The translations under genes were made by a program, and so were the position numbers. From Triticum aestivum (lineage: Eukaryota > Streptophyta > Magnoliopsida > Poales > Poaceae): a stretch of DNA of 64,000 nucleotides. How positions within the stretch are numbered: position 1 is the first letter of the stretch; each line of letters opens with the position of its first letter. The stretch covers positions 264,597,306 through 264,661,305 of the forward strand of contig NC_057807.1 in NCBI RefSeq assembly GCF_018294505.1. The letters are read 5' to 3'. The notes beneath the pieces were generated by a model. That model saw only the letters and a program-made list of their open reading frames with translations. It searched no databases and was not told the DNA's origin. Below, in pieces: positions 54,117 through 64,000 of the stretch.

Positions 54117-55547
54117 TGTCGGAGATATGCCCTAGAGGCAATCATGTTTGACGATATTTCCTATGTGTTTATGAATAAAGATAGTCCTTGGACATTATCA
54201 ATGATGTGTATCAGCAAGTACGTGACTTGTTTGTGGGACTATGCATTTTATGATGACTGTCCTAAAAGGTCCCTAGTCGAAAGGGCTGTGTGGACGCGCA
54301 GCCGACTAGACTAGCATATGACACGATCGATGGCTTGGTCTCACTAGCCATGGAGCATTGGATGCTAACCGGATAATATGGACTTGGAAAGGTCTGGTCG
54401 GATTCGACGTAATCGGATCCGAGTCAAGATAAGGTCCGAGTCGGACAGACCCAACTATGAGACGCAGCAATATGTCATCTGTGAGTCCCTAGTACAACAT
54501 AAGTTCTATGTCCTAAGACCTGAGCTGACGCATGTGCTCGGGATGGTGACAGACTTGCTTTGGGATGACCAAACGCTACTCCGTGACAGGGTAGTTACAA
54601 AGGTAGGTTTCGGGTTTGTCCTGTCCCATGTTGCGAGACAGGGTCGAGCAAGATGGGATTTGCCCCTCCGATCAGGAGAGATATACTCTGGGCCCCTCGT
54701 GTGATCCGACCTAGAGAAGCATGGCCATGCGACAGGGATTATGAGATAATCCGGTTTGTGGTCGGTATCACTGGAACGAGAAAGAGGTCGGGCTAGCACA
54801 AGGATGACAGTCTCGCCTTGAGCCCGACAACATATATCATGAGGCAAAGGGAACAGAAGTGTGACACGTTGTACAGGTTCGCCTAACTAGCTTCATAGTC
54901 TGCTTGGTGGTCGGCACGCCTTGCTAGAGGCCGCTACCAACCGTGTAGGTCGGAGGTGATCCGAACTGTGACCAAGCCGACTTGAACGTAAGGGGTCGCG
55001 TACTTAAGGGAAGGAACCTACGAGGTCGGTTCGTAGGACACTGGTCGGATGTGATCCGAACTGGACTAGGAACGTGACCGAGTAGACTTTGGGCTTTAGG
55101 GTCCGTGCGAGGCCCAAGTGTTGAGCCCACGACGGATGCCTATATAAAGTGGAGGTGCGGCACACTCATCAGGTTGATCGCTTCGGCGCTGCGACTAGGG
55201 TTTGCATGTGTTGTGAATAGCCACCTCCACTCGCCGCCGACTGTGTGATCGGACCTAGCAGTCCGTCGCACGGTGTTCCTCCTGCACGCGCGGATACCAT
55301 TAGAGGCGGTGCACTTGCGCCGCTCCGGCGAACTTGTACGTGGGATCGGACAACCGGCTGTTCGAGGGCGATCGGACAAGGAGGAGACGATCCACGCGGA
55401 CGCGCTGCCCCAACTCTTCTTCCGCTGCACGGCACTGCACGTCTAGTGGTAACGAACTGTGATCCATCTCCCGTGGCATGTTCCTGTTGTTTTGCGCGTA
55501 CGAAAATTTTAATTTGCAGTCGATGCACCCTACCGTAGAACCGAACA
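54117..55547 (+). repeat. solo LTR, copia-like
   Basis: A 1431 bp LTR starting TGTCGGAGATATGCCCTAGA and ending ACCGAACA, flanked directly by atctt on both sides, with no internal domain. The start resembles the Angela/BARE1 LTR (ATATGCCCTAGAGGCAAT) but the rest differs. A TATA box TATATAAAG is at 55141-55149. It is a product of LTR-LTR recombination. Confidence 0.9.
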
Positions 55548-55552
55548 ATCTT
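55548..55552. repeat. target site duplication atctt, right copy
   Basis: Pairs with 54112-54116. Confidence 0.9.
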
Positions 55553-56417
55553 GTTCTTGTAGCTTATTGTTAGGATGCTTGCAAGAGGCCTAGTTGCTGT
55601 TTTGGGCAGATTGTGTCTTAAACTTGTTTCGTGTGTATGTGTTGAACCGTGGCTCCGTTTGGAGCACGATCTATATAAAACTTGCTTGGTTTTGCTTGTA
55701 ATTTCATCATGTCATGTTGCATCCTTGATTTGAGAATGTGTGCTTGATGTTTGAATGAATTTCGCATCAATGCCATGTTTAACTTGTTTTGCTCATCTCA
55801 TCTAGGTCGTAGCTCTGAATTACATGAACCTTATATGTACCTTGACTAGAAAACCGCGTAGATCATCATGGTGCATCTTAACTTGTTTAAAAATTTAACA
55901 TAATGTGTTATTCAGATCTAGTCCAATTTCGACATTCACAAATGGGGAGTTTCTGGGATTGTTACATGTTGTTTACGGCCTCATTTAAACTTGCTTTGAT
56001 GTGGGGTTCTTTTATGCATCATCTCTTGCCATGAGTAGCGTCATGTAGCCTTGTCATGCATCATACTTGTTTGTGCTTCAGGCCATGTTTATGTGTTGTG
56101 TGTTTACTATGTTGTTTGCTTCTTTCCGGTTGTGCTTCTTCTCGATAGTTCCGGTTTTTTTGCCAATTGTGAGGATCCATTCGACTACGTTTCTTCCTCT
56201 ACTTCATGGACTCGGTCTTCTTCCTAGCGGGATTTCAGGCAAGATGATCATTACCTTGGATACCACTACTATATTTTCTTTGCTAGTTGTCTTGATGCTA
56301 TCGCTATGTCGCGCTACCTTCCACTTGTTTATCAAGCCTCCCAAATTGCCATGATAAGCCTCTATCCTTTCCAACATCCCAGCAAACCGTTGTTTGGCTA
56401 TGTTACTGCTTGCTTAG
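55553..56417 (+). repeat. long gypsy LTR, segment 3 of 3
   Basis: Continues the LTR of 21561 after the solo LTR. It ends at the next insertion (56418). The LTR end proper is not seen in the window. Confidence 0.72.
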
Positions 56418-57240
56418 TGATTCGTCTCCAACGTATTTATACTTTTTGATTGTTCCATGCTATTATGTTATCTATTCTGGATGTTTCATATGCATTAATA
56501 GGCTATATTATATTATTTTTGGGACTAACCTATTAACCTAGAGCCTAGTGCAAGTTTCTGTTTTTTCCCTCTTTTTGAGTTTCACAGAAAAGGAATACCA
56601 AATAGAGTCCAAACAGAATAAAACCTTCGTGATGATTTTTCTTGGACCAGAAGACACCTGTGGGACTTGGACTACAAGTCAGAAGACCTTGGAGTAGACA
56701 ACATTGGACAGGGGCGCGCCCCCTGCCTTGTGGCCTACTCCAACACCCCCTGGCCTACTTATTCGTCCTATAAATTCACATATATTACAAAACCCTCAGA
56801 AGCATCCACAAAAATAGTTTTCCACCGTCGCAACCTTCTGTTCCCGTGAGATCCCATCTTGGGGCCTTTTCTAGCATTCTGTCGGAGGGGGATTCGATCA
56901 TGGAGGGATTCTACATCAACTCTATCGGCCTTTTGATGAAGTGTGAGTAGTTTACCTCAGACCTACGGGTCCTTAGCTAGTAGCTTGATGGATTCTTCTC
57001 TTTCTTTAATTCTCAATACCATGTTCTCCTCGATGTTCTTGGAGATCTATCTGTTGTGATCTTCTTTTGCGGTGTGTTTGTCGAGATCCGATGAATTGTG
57101 GATTTATGATCAACTTATCTATGAATATTATTGGAATCTTCTCTGAATTCTTTTATGTATGATTTGGTATCTTTGTAATTGTCCTTGAACTATCGGTTTA
57201 GTTTGGCCAACTAGATTGGTTTTTCTTGCAATGGGAGAAG
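56418..57240 (+). repeat. gypsy LTR fragment, truncated
   Basis: Starts TGATTCGTCTCCAACGTA and is homologous to the LTR at 4608-6120 (shared GGGACTxxCCTAxTAAC, GTCGAGATCCGATGAATTGT and TTTTCTTGCAATGGGAGAAG). It stops abruptly at about 57240, well before the usual LTR end. The first part corresponds to what is missing left of 4608 in the other copy. Confidence 0.82.
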
Positions 57241-58138
57241 TGCGCCGTGTGCGTAGCGCCGTGTATTTCGTACCCGACACACAAACCGGTAGAATGCGAT
57301 TCTATGCATAACTTTGTTTTGCAGGTTTTATGTGAATAGTATGGCTCATGTGTATGTGATGCATGTGTGTAATTTATACGTGGCCTGCGTGTCATGTTTG
57401 TCAGCCGGCAGGAGCCAAAGTGTTGTCATTATATTGTATAACAACCTGCGTGTCGACTTGTGACTATGTAAAATTCATTACTAGTTGTAGTAGTTGGATT
57501 ATAGAGATCAGGTTGGTGGCTTGGCGTCCCGGCGTGACAAACAAGATGGAGTTCGTAGATGGTCGTCGGAGTCGGAGCCGACCTGGAAGAACGTCCATGA
57601 AGGAGCCATACTATTTCACAATATGTGTTTATTTGTGATTGTTGTGCTTCCTTGGTTCTATGCATGTTAAAATGGTAGAATGATCCCTCATGAATATCAA
57701 GCGAATTGCCATCCCCGATGTTGCACCTTCGCACATCAAGTACGTCTAGTAGTGGGCTCATAAAATTGGGGTGCTGCTGGGTGTCCTTGAACTGAAGGGT
57801 TCGTGTCGGACACGAACATGCACTGCATTAGGTTAACTTGACAAGGCTATCAAAATGGTTTTGGGCCTTGTGGCAAAGAAGGTTGGGAGCCGGGGTATGA
57901 GATACCTTCCCGACTGACAGGAGTCGTATAGAGATACAATTAGCAAGGAGTTGCTTATCAGATAGGTATGTTGGCTAGCAGTGATGCTAAAGCTCACTAG
58001 TCGCATGCACTAGTCGGATCCTGAATCACTGAGAGTTTGCGGAGGGATGCTGACTTCAGTGGGAGTATTTCTGTTTAGGCTAGAACTACTCTACATAAAC
58101 ACATTGCTTAGTGATTGCATATTTTCTGTTGTAGATCA
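57241..58138 (+). other. unrecognised DNA and probable copia leader
   Basis: 57241-57700 matches nothing I recognise and has no convincing frame. From about 57700 to 58138 it probably is the leader of the copia element whose gag starts at 58139. The junction with the LTR fragment at 57240 is abrupt. It includes a 19 bp palindrome (57799-57817). Confidence 0.4.
57799..57817. other. 19 bp palindrome
   Basis: GTTCGTGTC, one central G, then GACACGAAC: perfect 9 bp arms. Confidence 0.8.
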
Positions 58139-58803
58139 ATGGCACCACCTGCTCAACCCAACTTTGCATTGAAATCAATTCTGGAAAAGGATAAACTGAA
58201 TGGAACAAACTTTACCACCTGGTATAGAAATCTGAGAATTGTTCTCAAGCACGATAAAAAGGAACATGTTCTAGAGGATCCACTTCCAGAGGAACCTGCT
58301 GATGATGCTAATGCCACAACTAAGAATGCCTACCAGAAACTCATTGATGAATCAACGGAGATCAGCTCTCTGATGCTGGCTTTTGTGTGGAGCCCGATTT
58401 GCAACAGCATTTCGAAAATGTTGAGGCTTACGATATGATCGAGAGTCTCAAGAGCATGTTTCAAACACAGGCTAGGACCGAAAGGTTCAACGTCTGGCGA
58501 TCCTTGATGGATTGCAAGCTGAAGGCAGGTGATCCACTGAGCCCACATGTGATCAAGATGATTGGGTATGTGCAAGCTTTGGATCATTTGGGCTTCCCGC
58601 TCTTGGATGAGCTGGCTATTGATGCTGTTCTGGGTTCTCTTCCGCCCAGCTATGGGACATTCATATCGAACTATCATATGCATGGCATGGATAAGAAGCT
58701 CACTGAATTGCATGGGATGCTCAAAGTGGCAGAGCAGGATATTAAGAAAGGCACGCATCAAGTGTTGATGGTGCAGAAATCGGCTAAGTTCAAGAAGAGT
58801 TGG
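58139..58803 (+). pseudogene. copia gag, interrupted
   Basis: The start is ATG at 58139 (MAPPAQPNFALKSILEKDKL), followed by a UBN2-type gag domain (NGTNFTTWYRNLRIVLKHD). A frameshift near 58385 leads to DLQQHFENVEAYDMIESLKS and ELHGMLKVAEQDIKK. The reading is cut at 58803 by element 3. The gag type is common in Tork/Angela-like copia elements. Confidence 0.85.
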
Positions 58804-59284
58804 TGTCGGTGTCAAAACCGGCGGATCTCGGGTAGGGGGTCCCGAACTGTGCGTCTAGGCGGATGGTAACAGGAGACAAGGGACACGATGTTTTTACCCA
58901 GGTTCGGGCCCTCTCGATGGAGGTAAAACCCTACTCCTGCTTGATTGATATTGATGATATGGGTAGTACAAGAGTGGATCTACCATGAGATCAAGGAGGC
59001 TAAACCCTAGAAGCTAGCCTATGGTATGATCGTTGTAATGGTTGTTGTCCTACAGAATAAAACCCTCTGGTTTATATAGACACCGGAGAGGGCTAGGGTT
59101 ACACAGAGTCGGTTACAATGGTAGGAGATCTACATATCCGTATCGCCAAGCTTGCCTTCCACGCCAAGGAAAGTTCCATCCGGACACGGGACGAAGTCTT
59201 CAATCTTGTATCTTCATAGTCTAGGAGTCCGGCTGACGATGATAGTCCGGCTGTCTGGACACCACCTAGTCCAGGACTCCCTCA
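58804..59284 (-). repeat. 3' LTR of element 3
   Basis: A 481 bp LTR of the same family as 24416-24898 and 30532-31014. The polypurine tract is read on the minus strand from 59285-59294. Confidence 0.93.
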
Positions 59285-59717
59285 GTAGCCCCTGAACCAG
59301 GCTTCAATGACGATGAGTCCGGCGCGCATATTGTTCGGCATTGCAAGGCGGGTTCCTCCTCCGAATAATTCATAGAAGATTGTGAACACCAGGATAGTGT
59401 CCGACTCTGCAAAATAAGTTCCACACTCCACCGTAGAGAGAATAATATGTGCACAAGTTCAATCTGCTGACGTATCTTGTAGCGTGACATCACGCCACTA
59501 CCAAGCCTTTACTTGAATTGTTTTTATTATACCACCTCAGCGCGTTTAGCGAAGCGGTTTCCTTGGCACGTCTTGTCGAAGCAGAGATCGTGTTCCCCTT
59601 ATTCCGGGATTCTCATCAATACGGACGTGGGTAACCCAACCGCGCCATTGATGGTGGCACTTGGGAGATAAGCGAGTTTTACCAGGCTGGTGGGGACGCA
59701 TAGTCTTCGTCCGCCCA

Positions 59718-59725
59718 TATATAAG
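59718..59725 (+). promoter_or_regulatory. TATA box of the element 3 antisense gene
   Basis: TATATAAG, 121 bases before the ATG at 59839. Confidence 0.65.
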
Positions 59726-59838
59726 GGGATAAGGATCCGCCTTTTCACCTACGCCTTCTTCCTCCTTTGCTTATCCATCTCCGCGCACTCGAGCTCCAGC
59801 GCCCAAGTCCGCACATCTCGTCTCGACCTTCTCCGACC

Positions 59839-62836
59839 ATGTCCGGAGCGGGAGGCAAATGGTTGGCCTCCTCCGTTACGGAGGGGCACATCGAAAGACT
59901 GCGCAGCGCCGGATATCTGTCCAGCGCGCACCGGCTCCCCGACAAGGGGCAGCTCATCCCCACCCCCAGGCCCCATGAGAGGGTCGTATTCCTTCCCCAC
60001 TTCCTCCGCGGACTGGGCTTTCCACTTCACCCCTTTGTCCGAGGGCTCATGTACTATTACGGCCTGGATTTCCATGATCTGGCCCAAACTTCATCCTCAA
60101 CATCTCGGCGTTTATCGTCGTGTGCGAGGCCTTCCTCTGCATCCAGCCCCACTTTGGCTTGTGGCCCAAGACCTTCAACGTCAAGCCGAAGGTGGTGAAG
60201 GGCACTCAAGCGGAGTGCGGAGGCACCATGTTGGGCAAGATGCCCAACGTCATCTGGCTCGAAGGGGCCTTCGTGGAGTCTGTCAAGGGGTGGTAATCGG
60301 GGTGGTTCTACATCACCGAGCCGCGCGACCCTAAGTGGGCGGCGGCCCCCGAGTTCAGATCTGGTATCCCTATGCAGCTCACCTCCTGGAAAGAGAAGGG
60401 CTTGCTATGGGGTAGTCCGGAGGAGCTGACAGGACTCCAAGCCTGTATCCAGAAGCTGGTGAACAAGAAGCTCAGGCTTGTCAATGTGGTCCAAGTCATG
60501 CTCATCCGCCGGATTCTCCCGTGCCAAGAACGGGCATTTAAATTGTGGGAGTTCAATCCGGCACAACACCAGGCATTGAGCGGGCTCTTCGACACGACGT
60601 ACGAAGGCGCCTGGAGGGTGCTGTTCAAGGGCGCCAAAGCTCCCGCATCCGCCACTGAAGATCGCGGATTTCGCTCGCAGCGTCCAGCTGACGAGGTAAG
60701 TGATTCTACCCCTTTACGGGACACTTGTTTTTAATAATTTGACCCTACGCGGGTTTAAATCTCCCTTTTCCTTTGACAGGACCGGATGAAGAAGGCCAAG
60801 CAGATCATCTGTCTGGCTCCCATGCCAGAAAACCTAGTAGACGCCCGTCTAGCGGGGCTGCTGGTTCCGGCACCGCATGTGGTGCCGGAGAAGAAGGCCA
60901 AGAAGGAGGCCACGGGTACTCGAAGGAGTTCCCGTTTTCAGGTGTCCGACGACTCCGAGGCGGACTCCTCCCCCGAAGACGAGGAGGAGAAAGAGGACTC
61001 TCTCCTAGAGGAAGGAGAGAGGAACAGGAAGGCTTCCCCAACAGAGGAGGCCGAAGGGTCCAAGAGGGGAAGAACTATTCCCCCAGACAGCTCCGCCAAC
61101 GCCAATGTTGGCGACGAAGAGTGGCCCTCAAGGGCCAGGCCTCCGGCAACATCGCAAGTATCCGGATTCCTGAATGATTTATAATTTCTTTTTTATGTCA
61201 CATAGTGTCCTTCTAATGCCGCACACTGCCTGCAGTCCGGCCGATGATGATCTCCCCGCTTCATCGAGCGGGTCGTTGGCTCCGTCGGATGTAGATTCCA
61301 TCCCGACCGCCTCCACCCCTCGCGACGCTGAGGACGCCAAGGTGGGATCCTGAGAAGGGACCCATCAGGAGGAGGCGCCGGAGGCGCCACAAGGCAGCCT
61401 CCCGGACTTTGCGCCGGACTCCACGCCGGAACCCGCAGTGGTTCCGAAGTCCGGCCGGCGGCCCCTTCGCAAGAAGGGCAAGACCATGACGCCGGCGGCC
61501 TCCGTCCAACCGGAGGCGCCGGACAACTTGTTGGAGGCGCTCAAAGGCGCTTCCATCGAGGAAGAACACCGTACTATTATGAGTGCGGTGATTCAGAAGG
61601 TTCAGCTCGCCAAGAGCGGGACGACCGAAGCCTGCAGTAGCCTTCTAACAGGCTTTGAGGTAAGAAGTTAAAAATATGCAATGTAATACCGCATAGACAG
61701 TAGCCCCTGATGCTCGGTTCGGTGTTCGGAAAGAAAAGCCGGACTGAGGATCTAAAAAGATATACGCAGGGTTGCTAAAAATTATGTCAATATGGGTTTG
61801 CAGGCTGCGCTGCTGACCTCTGCCGCACTGACTGCGGAGGTCGGTGCTTTGAAGCAAGACCTCGAGCGGTCCGAGCAAGAGCTCGGCCGTGCCAAGAAGC
61901 AGCTCGAGGACAAAGAAGGTGAGTAACACCACTTTGAATTTTTACCTTACAGAAAAGGATTTAGGTTGCCACAAAAATAACAAGGATAGCGTGGGTACTG
62001 CAGGGGCCACGAACGAGGTGGCGACCCTGAAGGAGGCCGTGTCCGCGGCCGAACGCAATGTGGCCGCGGAACGGATGGAGCGAGAGAAATAGGAGGCGCG
62101 GGTGGCGGAGGTGCGGCAAGAGATCCAGGCTCTCATGGAGAAGCATGAGAGTTTGGAGCGTGACTCGAAGACTCGAGAGTCTGAGCTTGCCTCGGCTCTT
62201 GAAAGTGCCAAAGCCGCTAAGGCCGAGGCCCATAAGGCCCTCCAGGAGATTGAGGCGGTGAAGAAAATAGCGGCGGGTAAGGCATTTTTCATGCAAAGCA
62301 AGCATGTTAATGTAAACTACCTGACACGTACCCGAATTCGGAGCTCTCCAGGGGCGTTTGCAGATCTGCCTCGCAGCGTGTCCGATGCCGCCGCATTCTA
62401 CCGAGCCGAGGAGGGGAGCTCAACGGAGAAGGTCTTCTGATCTCAGTACGCTGAGGCCGGCCATCCGGTGCCCCCTAGCGACCAGCTGAAGCAGCTGGTC
62501 GAGCTCCACAAGGTAGCCGAGCAGGCCATGAAGGGCCTCATAGTCCGGCTGTGGCCTGGAGAGGCCATGCCTGGGAGCTACTTCGGCCTCGTGCGGCGGC
62601 TGGTGGATGTGTGCCCCTGGGTGGAGGTCATCAAGCGCTCCGCCTGTATTGAAGGTGCTCGTCGGGCCCTTGCCCGCGCAAAGGTGCACTGGGGCAGGCT
62701 GGATGCGGAGAGGCTTATCACTGACGCGCCGCCAACGGGCAAGGAGTATCGTACACCCGAGATGTACTATAAGACTGTCCTAAAGGGTGCCCGCAAGATT
62801 GCGGATGAGTGCCCCAGAGATGTAATTATTGAGTAA
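59839..62836 (+). pseudogene. element 3 antisense gene, decayed (PF04195-like)
   Basis: Same five-exon structure as element 1: 59839-60695, 60780-61153, 61236-61659, 61804-61918, 62004-62836. Exon 4 is again 115 bases; exon 3 has a 12-base in-frame insertion (near 61420). Breaks: a one-base deletion near 60087, TAA near 60296, TGA near 61351, TAG 62090-62092 and TGA 62438-62440. Intron 2 begins GC instead of GT (61154). Exon 1 is slightly shorter than in element 1. A relic of the gene that is intact in element 2. Confidence 0.88.
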
Positions 62837-64000
62837 ACTCGCAATGTGTTATCCCGTGCGCTGAAAACTTTGTTCATATGCGCTAAGCAACGCTTATTGA
62901 TTTAAAATATTACCTTCTGTGCAGCCGTTTATTAAATCTGAGAGATGGCAAGTCGTCGGCTTCAGCCCCCATGCCACAAGTGCTGGGGTGTTCGGGATAA
63001 ACTTGAGCACTCTTGTTCCCATTTTTGGGTCCATCTAGGGAGGCGCTCAACACAACGAACAAGGCAACCGGACTTATAATGCTTGAACACTCTCACTTAG
63101 CCATAGAATTCTATAATTTTAAATTTCGGCGAAGCCCCTAGTATTCGGAAGACCGAGTTCGGGGCGCTATCCACGCCTTGGCCGGACATTATCCGGTTCT
63201 TCGCCCGAAGCGGCATAAGTCTTTAGGGACTAGAAAAGACCTCTCGAACAGCGACCAGTCTCTCGCCTTATCATGACAGTCAGTTTTAGCTTTCTCCACT
63301 GAGGCGCTCGCCCAGCTCAACCGGGGCGCAATCGCAGCGGTTCTCCCAGTGCTACCTTAGCCGACAGAACGGAACGTAAGGTACCAAAACATGGGAGCCG
63401 GGCAAACCCAACTATTGACCCAAGACATGATTCGGAGCCGATTCATATAATGCTATAAGTTCGGGGTGCCGCACTTGTGAAAGTGTTCGGACTTATCACA
63501 CCATAATGCGGGGAACATAAGCCCCTGGTGTATTCGGCCGTACCAAAATATACGGGTGCAAGATGTCATTAATGAACATATATGTAAAGTAATGCGATTA
63601 TAGGCAAAAAGTGCTGCATTGTTTGTTCAAAAAATTCTGCTATTATCGCAGAGCGATGCAAATAGTGCGGTAAGCAAGGGATTGGACTAACTAAGCGTGC
63701 CCCCCTCCAGGGGTGGGCTGCGGAAAGTTGTAATAAACATATTTAATGCTCATAATGGAGACCACCTGAGTATTCGTCGTAGCCCTTGTTCCTCCCTGGC
63801 TGTTGCATCATGAGTTCGGCAGGTTCGCCACCGGACAGAGCCTCTGGTGAACGGAGTCCTGTGTATAAAAAGAAGGAAAATAAAAATAAAAAGAGTGACA
63901 CACTTGGGAGCCCCTGGTGTGGTCGAGCCGCACTCTGGGTCTGTTGTGGTCGTGCCCCTCCCCCTATGCCCATGGTATTTCCAGAGCGTAATGATGTACG
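62837..64000. other. spacer of element 3 to the window edge
   Basis: Matches 28445-29610 of element 1 closely, including the conserved block (about 63250-63450). The gag-pro end expected on the minus strand lies just beyond the edge. Confidence 0.8.

Larger units (their letters stand above)
58804..64000 (-). mobile_element. element 3: non-autonomous gypsy, sister of element 1 (partial)
   Basis: 3' LTR 58804-59284, then the antisense gene 59839-62836 and the spacer, running off the right edge before gag-pro. It is closely similar to element 1 (24416-42017) over its visible length and is more decayed in the antisense gene. The left target duplication would be gttgg (58799-58803). Confidence 0.92.

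Overview
This 64 kb window is almost entirely nested transposable elements from a large grass genome. The Angela/BARE1/WIS-type copia LTR at the left, the Triticeae-style gypsy LTRs, and the repeated 480 bp LTR that reads TGAGGGAGTCC on the minus strand point to wheat, Aegilops, barley or rye. I see no ordinary host gene, rRNA or protein-coding single-copy locus. Family names are from memory of Triticeae repeats; lineage calls rest on motifs read here.

Layout. The left half is one minus-strand Ty3/gypsy element (about 6121-20573, with a 2.9 kb 5' LTR at 17670-20573). Its integrase gene was hit twice. One hit is a 7.3 kb non-autonomous gypsy element (6511-13850, target duplication gcaat). The other is a gypsy LTR (remaining part 4608-6120), itself hit by an Angela/BARE1 copia (1-4607, left end outside). 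This stack sits in the 3' internal region of a plus-strand gypsy element, whose very long LTR starts at 21561. That LTR is broken by a SIRE/Maximus-like copia element (23372-53051, duplication cctgt), by a solo LTR (54117-55547, duplication atctt) and by another gypsy LTR fragment (56418-57240). The copia element's 5' LTR holds element 1 (24416-42017, duplication gagac), which holds element 2 (30532-39063, duplication gtgtg). At the right edge a copia gag is cut by element 3 (58804 onward), a sister of element 1.

Most interesting content. Elements 1, 2 and 3 are minus-strand gypsy elements of Tat-like type that carry gag and protease but no visible reverse transcriptase or integrase. Each carries, on the opposite strand next to the 3' LTR, its own gene with a TATA box, five exons and four phase-conserved introns. 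It encodes a protein with a 'putative gypsy type transposon' (PF04195-like) N-terminus, a coiled coil and a conserved C-terminus. In element 2 this antisense gene is open from start to stop (831 codons). In elements 1 and 3 it is broken by stops and frameshifts. The unrelated 7.3 kb element at 6511 has the same plan: gag-protease in sense, and a TATA-driven antisense gene near the 3' LTR, here with a B3-like domain. So two different non-autonomous families share a convergent layout of sense gag-pro and antisense accessory gene.

Nearly every other coding region is decayed by in-frame stops and frameshifts. The longest apparently intact frames are the element 2 antisense gene (31564-34453) and the copia gag (42501-44306).
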